DNA from: Streptomyces sp. BK340
GTDB lineage: Bacteria; Actinomycetota; Actinomycetes; Streptomycetales; Streptomycetaceae
NCBI RefSeq assembly: GCF_007827595.1
Contig: NZ_VISR01000045.1
Location: forward strand, 1 to 55,594
Reading direction: 5' to 3'
Length of the DNA stretch: 55,594 bases
A model generated the notes under the pieces. The model saw only the letters and a list, made by a program, of their open reading frames with translations, had not been told where the DNA came from and made no database searches. Both the position numbers and the translations under genes were made by a program. Positions 17,222-25,040 of the stretch are shown here, one piece after another; within the stretch, counting starts at the first letter, position 1, and each line of letters starts with the position of its first letter.

Positions 17222-18226
17222 TCACAGCCATCCACGGCGTGCCGCCTGCCAGGCGAGTTGCATTCGGGTCGTCGCGCCTGCGTCCTCCATCATGCCCTGG
17301 ATGCGGCGTTGGACGGTCCGTCGACTCAGCCCCATCTGCGAGGCGATCGCCTTGTCGGCGACTCCCGCCACCAGCAGGGACAGCAGCTTGTGGTTGGTGG
17401 GGGAGAGGGCGTTGGGTCCCGCGGCGCCGTCGGTGCCCGAGACCGCGCCGGCGTCGTCGACGTGCAGGGGGACGGCTACCTCCCAGTAGCGCTCGAACAG
17501 GGCGATCAGAGCGGCGAGCAGATTGCTGTCCCTGACCAGCGCGGTGGTGGGCTCCTCGGGGCTGCCGTGGGGTCCGCCGGCCACGAGAGGGAAGACGGCG
17601 ACGGAACGGTCCGCGATCGCCAGGCGCAACGGCAGGTTCGGTACGGCGCGGGCGGCCTCGCCGGCCCGTACTCCCGCGACGACGTTGTCCACGGCGCCTT
17701 CGTCGTCGAAGAACGCCTTCTCGTAGAGCACCCGGTAACGGACGCCCCGGGTCAGTGCCTGGAACTCCTCGGCGTTGCTGCCCGACGGCATGGCCACGTA
17801 CTGGGCCTTGCAGAACCAGAGCATCTCGTCCTGCGCGTCGCTCTGGATCTGCCTGAGGTGCTGCCGCAGGGCTTCGGCCCCGGTGATGACCTCCAGCAAC
17901 TGGCCGGCGTCGTGCCTGCGCATCGTGTCCCGGTAGGACTCGACCAGCCGGGCGGCCTCGACCCGGGCCAGGTCCAGTGCGTCGGCGCTGCGCTTCAGCC
18001 TGGGCAGCAGCGCCACGTCCGGGGGAACCGCCCGGAACATCCGGGGGGTCGCGTCCGTATGGGTGGCGAGGCCCTTGGACGTCAGTGACGTCAGGATCCG
18101 TTCGGTCTCCGGCTCCGTCAGACCAGCCCGCTGGACGAGGTCCGCCGTCGTAGCGCGGCCGGACGTCACCAGCAGCCCATAGACGGTCTCCTCCTCAGGA
18201 GAGACTCCCACGGCCTCAAATACCAC
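17222..18226 (-). CDS. TrmB-like/LuxR-type HTH regulator
   Basis: A 334-residue regulator. The N-terminus is a TrmB/MarR-like winged helix (EEETVYGLLVTSGRATTADL, TEPETERILTSLTSKGLA). The centre is a PLD-like TrmB sensor region (EVITGAEALRQHLRQIQSDA, VRYRVLYEKAFFDD). The C-terminus is a LuxR/NarL-type HTH (ADKAIASQMGLSRRTVQRRI). The start is the GTG at 18226, with GAGGAGGG seven bases upstream; a further-upstream in-frame codon has no such site. A palindrome and direct repeats at 18252-18277 probably form its own operator. Streptomyces encode many such paralogues; some control development or antibiotic genes. Confidence 0.85.
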   Translation of the reverse strand: MVFEAVGVSPEEETVYGLLVTSGRATTADLVQRAGLTEPETERILTSLTSKGLATHTDATPRMFRAVPPDVALLPRLKRSADALDLARVEAARLVESYRDTMRRHDAGQLLEVITGAEALRQHLRQIQSDAQDEMLWFCKAQYVAMPSGSNAEEFQALTRGVRYRVLYEKAFFDDEGAVDNVVAGVRAGEAARAVPNLPLRLAIADRSVAVFPLVAGGPHGSPEEPTTALVRDSNLLAALIALFERYWEVAVPLHVDDAGAVSGTDGAAGPNALSPTNHKLLSLLVAGVADKAIASQMGLSRRTVQRRIQGMMEDAGATTRMQLAWQAARRGWL

Positions 18227-18251
18227 GAATGTCCCTCCTCGACCCACGGGA

Positions 18252-18277
18252 TTCAATGATTGAACTCGATGATTGAA
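18252..18277. promoter_or_regulatory. Palindrome plus direct repeat, candidate operator
   Basis: TTCAATGATTGAA at 18252-18264 is a perfect palindrome around the central G. ATGATTGAA recurs at 18256-18264 and 18269-18277, a 13-bp spacing. The site is 26 bp upstream of the GTG start of the regulator, the right place for autoregulation. Confidence 0.5.
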
Positions 18278-18311
18278 TACCGTACTACATCACAGGGAAG
18301 AGCGGGGGGCG

Positions 18312-18560
18312 CTACCGGTGCAGGGCGTAGGCGCGCTGAACGGTCTGCTCGACCGAGTTGTCGGCGGCGTCGCGCGCCGTGATGCGGAGGATCACCCAGG
18401 AACCGGGAGCGATCCGCAACGGCCCCTCGATCCGACCCGGAAGGCGTTGTGACCGCGGTCGGTCACCTTCGCCCGGCGCCAGCATTGCCCGTCGTCGTAG
18501 AAGATCTCGACACGGACCGTCGCCAGGTGTGGAACGGACAGCCCGGCCCGCGGCGGACCG
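18312..18560 (-). pseudogene. Decayed S8-peptidase C-terminus, copy 2
   Basis: Minus-strand frames encode VRVEIFYDDGQCWRRAKVTD and, after a frameshift, ILRITARDAADNSVEQTVQR followed by AYALHR and a stop at 18312. These match the end of the intact S8 peptidase (EASYDDGKTW and LRVTATDSAGNSVQQTVNRA). Nothing of the catalytic domain is present. Confidence 0.65.
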
Positions 18561-18731
18561 GCCGGGCGCAGATGGTGTGTGTACGCCCGGCGGGTACCGC
18601 GTTGCGAGCGTTGACCGACACGTCGTGTGACGGCGTCACCGGCGTCGAACGCCGACAGGGTGGGTCCTCGACGTGCCGCCGGGCCGGACCGCCGACCGCG
18701 GCCCCGCCCGGTTCGTGCTCCGTCGGTGACG

Positions 18732-19420
18732 TCAGCGCAGGCCGGACGCCCCTGTGATCGTCTGGGACACGGCGTTGCCGGCGTCGTCCCGGGCGGTCAC
18801 CCGGAGGGTGGCGAAGCCCGCCGACTTCGGTGCGCGCAGGCTCGTCCGCCAGCCGTCGCCGGTGCGGGTCAGGTCGCACCGCTTCCAGGTCCCGCCGTCG
18901 TCGTAGGAGATATCTCGAGGGACGGCTTGCCGATGACGGCGGTGGCGCCGGGCAGGTGCGAGGCGGTCACCGTCAGGTCGGCATGCCGATCGGCCCGGCC
19001 GGTTTCGTCGGTGTCGATGCCGTAGTCGAGTTGGATCAGCGGGAGGGACTCCGTCGACTCGGTCCCGGTGGCCGCAGACGTGAAGTTCCACTCGGTCAGC
19101 GCCAGCGTCAGCGTCGAGTACGGGTCGGCCCAGGCCCCCCGGTCGCTGTCGACCACCAGCCGTACGGCAGCCGCTCCGCGGCGAGCGCCGGAACCTGCAG
19201 CCACTCGGCATTGCCCCAGTCGAGCTGCTGGGCGCCCTGGTCGAGCGACATCCAGTCCTTGACGTCGAAGTTGGCGCAGGCCTCATCGACGTGACCGGCT
19301 CCGGAGTCGCCCCGGCCGGGTGCGGTGATGTACATGGTGTCGGTGTAGCGGGTCGGCGCGGTACAGACGTCGCCCTTCGTCGTGAGGACCTCCCCGTGGG
19401 CGGTGGCTGGAGATGCCGAC
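18732..19420 (-). pseudogene. Decayed S8-peptidase C-terminus, copy 1
   Basis: Two or more frames together give TDTMYITAPGRGDSGAGHVD, RLVVDSDRGAWADPYSTLTL, SLPLIQLDYGIDTDETGRAD, SYDDGGTWKRCDLTRTGDGW and LRVTARDDAGNAVSQTITGA, all parallel to the last ~250 residues of the S8 peptidase upstream. The stop is at 18732. Frameshifts near 19150 and 18920 destroy the frame. Confidence 0.7.
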
Positions 19421-19458
19421 CGCGCGCGGCAACGGACGAGGTCGGGCACCTGGTCCGC

Positions 19459-19556
19459 GCCGAGGACCGAGAGGATGACGACGTGCCGCACCCCGCCCTG
19501 CTGGGCGGCGGTCAAGGTGTTGTCCATCGAGGTACGCAGGAACGTCCACACCGCGG
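19459..19556 (-). pseudogene. NmrA-type oxidoreductase fragment
   Basis: A minus-strand frame reads NTLTAAQQGGVRHVVILSVL followed by GADQVP, the conserved central segment of NmrA/NAD(P)-binding proteins. Both sides are cut: by the G/C hairpin on one side and by S8-derived sequence on the other. It is not the same gene as the one at 11395. Confidence 0.5.
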
Positions 19557-19603
19557 CGGGGGGGGGGGGGGCCCCCCCGCCCCCCCCCCCCCCCCCGCCG
19601 CGG
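19551..19603. repeat. Extreme G/C hairpin with homopolymer tracts
   Basis: CCGCGGC (19551-19557) and GCCGCGG (19597-19603) flank a G14 run (19558-19571), C7, one G and a C17 run (19580-19596). The arms can pair over 21 bp. It sits exactly at the junction between the NmrA fragment and the S8 gene's 3' region. It may be a real structure or a sequencing/assembly artefact. Confidence 0.7.
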
Positions 19604-19640
19604 TTCGGTCTGGATCATCCGCGTCAGCGTTGCCGACGGC

Positions 19641-22600
19641 TCACTCGGTGCCGCGGTGCAGGTACGCGCGGTTCACGGTCTGCTGGACGCTGTTGCCGGC
19701 GGAGTCCGTCGCGGTCACCCGCAGCGTCACGTACGCGTCGCCGTGCACGTTCGACGGCCGCTCCACAGTGGCGGTGAACGGTCCGTCGCCGTCCTGCTGT
19801 GAGGTGCGCGTCGTGGTCCAGGTCTTCCCGTCGTCGTAGGACGCCTCGACCTTCAGCTTCACGCCGCGTGGGGCGGCCATGCCGTCCTGCATGCGGACGG
19901 TCAGGCCGAGGGTGTGCTCCCGCGCCCGTCCCACCGCGTTCTGTGCGTCGACCGGTACGTCGTAGTCGAGCTGGAGCAGCGGCAGCAGGGTCGCTTCGGC
20001 CGCGGTGCCCGAGCGGAAGGTCCAGGCCGTGTGCGTGTCGGTGGCGTAGCGCCAGTCGTCCGAGGCGCGGGCGGTGGTCAGGTCGAGCCGGTATTCGGCG
20101 TTGCCCGCGGGCACCTCGAAGTTGCCCCACGCGCCGTCGTCGGACGTGGCGATCTGCTCACCGTTCCGGTACAGCACCGCCTTGGACGTGTCGGCCGCGG
20201 AAGACACTCCGGGGCCGCCGCCGATTCCGCCGAAGGGGTCGGCCTCCGCGAACGACCAGTGACCGGCGCCGGAGTCGTTGAACTCCGGGACGTACACCGA
20301 CAGGGTGTCGCCATTGCGCACCGATGACAGGCCCTTGCCACGCGGGATCGACGGGCGGACCACTGCTCCGAACCACCGCTCCGTGGCGCGTTGGCCGGGC
20401 TGGTAGGTGTGCGTGAGGTCGTGCATGCCGGCCGACAGCGGGAAGTCGACATCGAGGACGATGTTGTGGTGCACGACGTGCTGCCACAGCGTGTCTCCGG
20501 CGCTCACGTATTCGACGCGTTCCTGTCCCACCGGAACGTAGCGGCTGTACTGGTTCCACGCGGTGTCCTGGAACGGCCGCCATGCGAAACGCTGTTCGCT
20601 CGCCCAGGACGAGGCACCGGTGCGGGTGTACGTGCTGCGGACCTCCGCGGTGTTGCGATCCGAGACGGTGTAGACCACCTGCTTGGGGATGGAGCCCTTC
20701 GCGACCTGCATCACGTCATACAGATACGGGCTGCGCACCGTACCGGAGAGCTCTACCTTCGTGGTGCCCTGCTTGATGCGCTCCAGCAGGGCCGACCCGT
20801 TCTTCCAGGAGGTCTGCATGGTGGGCAGGGCCATCCGGTCACCGTCAGGCTGCCACCGGGTCCAGTCGGAGAAACCCTTGGGCTGGACCACCAGCAGCGC
20901 CTTGGCCCCGGCGTCCGCGGCGGCCTGCGCGAGAGCCGGTCGGTCGTACCACGCGGAGTTGTCGTCCCGTACGACGGCCAGCTTGCCGCGCGCCCCGCGG
21001 AAGTCGGGCGCCGCCGCCAGGCCGGCGGCCACGGCGGTCAGCCGCGCGCCCTGGTCTCCGAAGACCGGGGAGGTCACCTGGTAGTACGGCGCGAACTGCT
21101 GCGAACTGCCCGAGACCTTGGCCCGCAGTTGCGGGGCCGTCATCTGCCAGCGCGAGGAGTACTCGAAGACACCGTCGGTGACCTGGGGGGTGGGGCTGAC
21201 ATAGAGCCGCTTGACGGTGTCGAAGAACAGGGCGCCCTGCATCAGGCCCTGACCGTCGATCTTGCGGTAGAACGTGGTGCTGAGGACGCCGTGCTGCTCG
21301 GCGGGGCGAGGCGTGCGGATCTTCACCTCGGTGACCTTCGAGGCGTCCAGGGTCACCGTCATGTCCTTGGTGACCTTCACCTCGGGGTCGACGATCTGGC
21401 CGGCTTCTTCGCCGTCATCGGTCCGGTCGTAGAAGCCGGCGCTGAGGTAGTACGTGCCCTCTTCCACGACGGCGACTCCCGCGTCGCGGTCCGTGTAGCC
21501 CACGAACCCGTCGGGGCCCCAGATGTTCGGCAGCCAGCCGGGCACGACCTGGCCATTGCGGTCGCGGTAGACCACGGTCAGCCGGTGCTGGGGGGCGTGC
21601 ACCACGAGGGAGACGGTGGTGTGGGCGAGCAGGGCGCCGTCGGCGGACTTGGCGATGACGTATCCGTAGAACTTCCCGCGGACCGCGTGTGTCGAGTCGG
21701 TGCGCAGCGGCACGTCGGCGGTGGCACCGGGGGCCACTTGCACGGTGCTGGAGTCGGGGCTGACCACTCCGTCGGGCATGACCCGCCCGTTATCGGTGGC
21801 CAGGTTCACGGACAGGGAGAGGGTGAGCGGGTGATCGCCGGTGTTGGTGTAGTGGAGGGTGGCCGCCTTTTGCTGCACCGGCGTGCCGCCAGTTGTCAGG
21901 GGGGCGAGGGTGACAGAGCCGGTGGCCGTGATCGGGCCCATGGCCGCGGCAAGGTCGACGCGGCCGCCGCCCTGCTCGGTCACCTTGGTGCCGGGCACCG
22001 TGTGCGCGGTGCTGATCAGGGCGTCCTTGAGCTGCTGGGCGCTCCAGTCCGGGTGCTGCTGGGCCAGCAGCGCGGCGGCGCCGGCGACGTGCGGGGTGGC
22101 CATGGAGGTCCCGGACAGCGCCACGTAGTTGGCGTCGACCGGGTCGCCCAGGGTGGTGCCGGCCGCGCGGGCGGCGACGATGCCCACGCCGGGGGCGGTC
22201 ACGTCGGGTTTGACCGCTTCGTCACCGAAGCGCGGGCCGCGGCTGGAGAAGGGGGCCAGGGAGTCGTCGCGGTCGACGGCACCCACGGTCAGCGCGGAGT
22301 CGGCCGCGCCCGGCGTGCCAACGGTGTACGGATCCGGACCCGAGTTGCCGGCTGCGACGACGAAGAGCGTGCCGGTGGAGGCGGTCAGGTTGTCGACGGC
22401 CTGGCTGAGCGGGTCGGTGCCGTCGGTCTGCTCGGGCGCCCCGAGGCTCATGTTGACGACCTTGGCGTGCTCGGCGGTCGCCCACTCCATGCCGGAGATG
22501 ATGCCTGACTCGTTGCCGTAGCCGTTGTCGTCCAGGACCTTGCCGATCAGCAGGTCGGCCTTGGGCGCGACACCGCGCCGGGTGCCGTCCGAGGCGGCGC

Positions 22601-23477
22601 CGGTGCCGCCGACGATGGAGGCGACGTGGGTGCCGTGGCCGAAGTGGTCGGCGGTGTTCCCGCTGCCGGAGAAGTCCTCGGCCTCCGCGATGCGGCCGGC
22701 CAGGTCGGGGTGGGCGGCGTCGACACCGGTGTCGAGCACGGCCACCTTGACGCCCTGGCCCTCGTAGCCGGCCTTCCAGGCGGTGGGGGCGTTGATCTGC
22801 GCCGTGCTGCGGTCCAGCATGGCCTTGACCTTGCCGTCCAGCGAGATCCGCGGGGTGACCGCGGCCCGGGCGGCGTCCGACTTCTCACCGGGGTTCAGCG
22901 TCTTCCAGAATGTCCCCAGGTCCTTGCCTGAGACCCGCACGGACCGCGCGTTGATGCTCGCCAGGGTGCGGGAGTGCGTCGACTTGAGCGCCACCAGCCG
23001 GTCGGCAAGGTCCGCGGCGGCCTTCGAGGCCCGTGCGCCGGCCCTGGCTCCCTGCCGGGACGGCGCGGAGGAGACGATCAGCGGAAGCGCGGACGTGTGA
23101 GCTTCGTCGTAGCCCTGGGAGATCAGGGCGGTCACGTTGAAGAGCCGACGGTCCAGCGTCCCGGCGGACACCAGCCCCTGGGCGTCGAACGGCATCACGG
23201 TCAGCGACTTGTCGTCGCCCTCGAACGTCTCGAAGGGCACGTGCTCGCGCCCGGGGCCGGGCTGCACCGACGCGGTTCGCCGTCCGCCGGGCAGCGACGT
23301 CACGGTCACCTGGTCGCCGGTCACCAGCCGTACGGTCGCGGAGCGGGCCTTCTGCCCGGAGACGGAACGAGTGACAAGGTCGGTGGCCGGCGCCCGTGCT
23401 GCGGCGACGGCCGGCGCGACACCGGCCACCACCAGCAATCCAGTCGATATCGCCGCCTTGAGGCGGATTCTTGCCAT
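19641..23477 (-). CDS. Secreted S8 subtilisin-like serine peptidase
   Basis: A 1278-residue secreted protease. A Sec signal (MARIRLKAAI plus an Ala/Val core, cleaved near residue 27) is followed by a propeptide of about 200 residues. The catalytic domain carries Asp249 (VKVAVLDTGVD), His281 (FGHGTHVA), the oxyanion Asn378 (AAGNSG) and Ser458 (LSGTSMATPHVAG). A PA-like insertion (AQAAADAGAKALLVVQP) lies around residues 730-830, and beta-sandwich domains make up the C-terminal third. The start is the ATG at 23477 (AAAGGTG upstream), which places the signal peptide at the N-terminus. It is monocistronic, with two decayed copies of its C-terminus downstream. Family members degrade extracellular protein; a role in development is possible. 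Confidence 0.93.
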   Translation of the reverse strand: MARIRLKAAISTGLLVVAGVAPAVAAARAPATDLVTRSVSGQKARSATVRLVTGDQVTVTSLPGGRRTASVQPGPGREHVPFETFEGDDKSLTVMPFDAQGLVSAGTLDRRLFNVTALISQGYDEAHTSALPLIVSSAPSRQGARAGARASKAAADLADRLVALKSTHSRTLASINARSVRVSGKDLGTFWKTLNPGEKSDAARAAVTPRISLDGKVKAMLDRSTAQINAPTAWKAGYEGQGVKVAVLDTGVDAAHPDLAGRIAEAEDFSGSGNTADHFGHGTHVASIVGGTGAASDGTRRGVAPKADLLIGKVLDDNGYGNESGIISGMEWATAEHAKVVNMSLGAPEQTDGTDPLSQAVDNLTASTGTLFVVAAGNSGPDPYTVGTPGAADSALTVGAVDRDDSLAPFSSRGPRFGDEAVKPDVTAPGVGIVAARAAGTTLGDPVDANYVALSGTSMATPHVAGAAALLAQQHPDWSAQQLKDALISTAHTVPGTKVTEQGGGRVDLAAAMGPITATGSVTLAPLTTGGTPVQQKAATLHYTNTGDHPLTLSLSVNLATDNGRVMPDGVVSPDSSTVQVAPGATADVPLRTDSTHAVRGKFYGYVIAKSADGALLAHTTVSLVVHAPQHRLTVVYRDRNGQVVPGWLPNIWGPDGFVGYTDRDAGVAVVEEGTYYLSAGFYDRTDDGEEAGQIVDPEVKVTKDMTVTLDASKVTEVKIRTPRPAEQHGVLSTTFYRKIDGQGLMQGALFFDTVKRLYVSPTPQVTDGVFEYSSRWQMTAPQLRAKVSGSSQQFAPYYQVTSPVFGDQGARLTAVAAGLAAAPDFRGARGKLAVVRDDNSAWYDRPALAQAAADAGAKALLVVQPKGFSDWTRWQPDGDRMALPTMQTSWKNGSALLERIKQGTTKVELSGTVRSPYLYDVMQVAKGSIPKQVVYTVSDRNTAEVRSTYTRTGASSWASEQRFAWRPFQDTAWNQYSRYVPVGQERVEYVSAGDTLWQHVVHHNIVLDVDFPLSAGMHDLTHTYQPGQRATERWFGAVVRPSIPRGKGLSSVRNGDTLSVYVPEFNDSGAGHWSFAEADPFGGIGGGPGVSSAADTSKAVLYRNGEQIATSDDGAWGNFEVPAGNAEYRLDLTTARASDDWRYATDTHTAWTFRSGTAAEATLLPLLQLDYDVPVDAQNAVGRAREHTLGLTVRMQDGMAAPRGVKLKVEASYDDGKTWTTTRTSQQDGDGPFTATVERPSNVHGDAYVTLRVTATDSAGNSVQQTVNRAYLHRGTE

Positions 23478-24117
23478 CAGGGGAACACCTTTCGTACAGC
23501 TGCACGCCACAACTTGGCCGAAATCATTCGTTGGTGCAGTCGGGCCTGTCACTAGTCACAGCTGTCACATGTGCGACGTGACCTAAAAGCGACACGCGGC
23601 GCCTGAAGGTCGCGTCCTCGCTCGTCAGTGCCGCGATGTAGGGATGTCAGTCCGGGCCTGCTGACGAAGTGCGCGCGGCGCACGGGGCGTTGGATGAGGC
23701 GTTGGACAGGCTCTGGCTAGAGCGTGTCTCTTTGATGGGCTGGTCAGTTGATCGGATGTGTCTGTCCGTTTAGTGATCACTCGTTCAAGCACCACGAAGG
23801 CGCATGTCGCCCGTCACCTAACTCCCCGGACCGCACACCTAGTGCAAGCGTCGCATCGGCAAGTCTGGTACTTTCTGCCCTCACACGACCGGGGGCGGGG
23901 ATAGGGCTGACGACGCGGCACGATGGCTTCTCAAGTGCAACAGAGCGCTCGGCTACCGGCGGTACGTTGACCTTCTGGACCAGATCACGGCTGATGTCGC
24001 CCATGGAGAGATCTGCACGGAGCGCAACGATGTCGACGCAGCAACAAGATAGTTCACACAGCGGCTCAAGACGCTGCGTGAGAACATTCCAGGCTTTCCG
24101 ATCTAACAGCCCATCTC
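23478..24117. other. Intergenic with possible gene debris
   Basis: The first ~120 bases are the leader of the S8 peptidase. The rest has no gene with a start and ribosome-binding site. One open stretch (23843-24052, listed separately) may be a fragment of a coding sequence. Confidence 0.4.
23843..24052 (+). pseudogene. Unassigned coding-like fragment
   Basis: Seventy codons between two stops, without a start codon, encode CKRRIGKSGTFCPH and then ARWLLKCNRALGYRRYVDLL. The opening Cys pair resembles a short zinc finger, and the remainder is helical. I cannot name the family. It could be chance, but the amino-acid composition is protein-like. Confidence 0.22.
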
Positions 24118-24470
24118 TTGCCTGTCGAAACGGGGATCCTTGAGTGGCTGGTGCCGGATGAGCTGGGGGGAGCTGTTCCAGCGGGTGGTGCCGGGGGCGC
24201 CAACACGTTCGCAGGGGCAGTGGCGGGCGCCGACACGGAGAGGTGCTGGCGGCGATCGTGTTCGTCGCAACTTCGCGGTGCACGTGGCTGCCGTCCGCTT
24301 CGTCCGGACCTTCTGGTGCGACAGTCCATCGGCGGCGTGAACTGGTCGAAGGCCAGGGTGTGGGCGAAGCTTCACCGCCTGGCCTCCACGAGCTCGGCGC
24401 CCGCGGTTGGTCTCGCTGCGCGATCGACTCCGTGAACATGCGGGCCCTGAAAAGGGGGACCGGCAGGGCC
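24118..24470 (+). pseudogene. IS5-type transposase remnant, multiple frameshifts
   Basis: Three plus-strand frames carry ordered pieces of the same N-terminal IS5 domain seen at 13855: ILEWLVPDELG, then LFQRVVPGAPTRSQGQ, then MLAAIVFVATSRCTW, SGPSGATVHRR, NWSKARVWAKLHRL and RCAIDSVNMRALKRG. At least four indels are needed to join them. The catalytic region is absent. Confidence 0.7.
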
Positions 24471-24702
24471 GAATCCTCTCGGGCGCCAACGCTCACGACT
24501 CTGCTACGAGTGCGACGGCCTCGGCTGGTGTCCCGGATGCGGTGGCTGCGGGTGGGTGCTTGGCCAGCCCCACCGGAGGAGCCGATGCAGGGAATGCGGC
24601 ACAACGAAGGTCTGCCCTGTGTGCCGGGGTGAGGGTCAGTTGAACGCCTCCCGTTTGTCGCCGTACCAACGCGGCTACTACCCGGGACTGGACCGACGCT
24701 GA
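24451..24702 (+). pseudogene. Cys-rich zinc-knuckle protein, 5' truncated
   Basis: The frame following a TGA at 24448 encodes four CxxC-type knuckles: CYECDGLGW, CPGCGGCGW, CRECGTTK and CPVCRGEG, then LSPYQRGYYPGLDRR and a stop at 24702. This layout resembles the DnaJ cysteine-rich domain and matches a short Streptomyces zinc-finger-like family as I recall it. There is no start codon. The 5' end was probably replaced by the IS5 remnant, whose last codons overlap it. Confidence 0.5.
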
Positions 24703-24728
24703 CCTGCAGCCCCACCGGTCCACCACCC

Positions 24729-24781
24729 TCCGCCGACTCTCATCACATGCGCGAAAACCGCATGTGATGAGAGTCGGCGGA
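24729..24781. terminator. Perfect 23-bp hairpin
   Basis: Arms at 24729-24751 and 24759-24781 are perfectly complementary over 23 bp around a 7-nt CGAAAAC loop. It lies 260 bp after the stop of the first trypsin-NTPase-TPR gene (minus strand) and just after the zinc-knuckle fragment (plus strand). A bidirectional terminator is the simplest reading, although there is no T-tract. Confidence 0.5.
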
Positions 24782-25040
24782 CAAACACCGTCGAGAGTTC
24801 GCATCGGATGCAACGGGCGGCGCTTGGAACAGCGGTACAGCCGTAGGCGCTGAGATTGATCTCGATGTCGGATCGCACCTACAGCGGCGCCCATCTGTGC
24901 GGCCGCCCGAAGATAGCTCACAAATCCCCGACCTATGTCGCCGCCCACCGGAAACACGGCTGGGAACTCGCCTCCTTCCAGAACACCCGAATCCAGGGCC
25001 TCCTCCCGCCGCCCCGCCCCGCCCTTGACCGGCGCCCGGG

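Noticed and set aside
20391..22508. A 705-codon plus-strand open frame
   Set aside because: It is exactly antisense to the S8 peptidase catalytic and middle domains, has Arg/Gly/Val-rich low-complexity composition and no family match. High GC keeps antisense frames open.
24856..25040. A plus-strand ORF beginning MISMSDRTYS
   Set aside because: It runs into the antisense of protein A, lacks a ribosome-binding site and matches no family I know.
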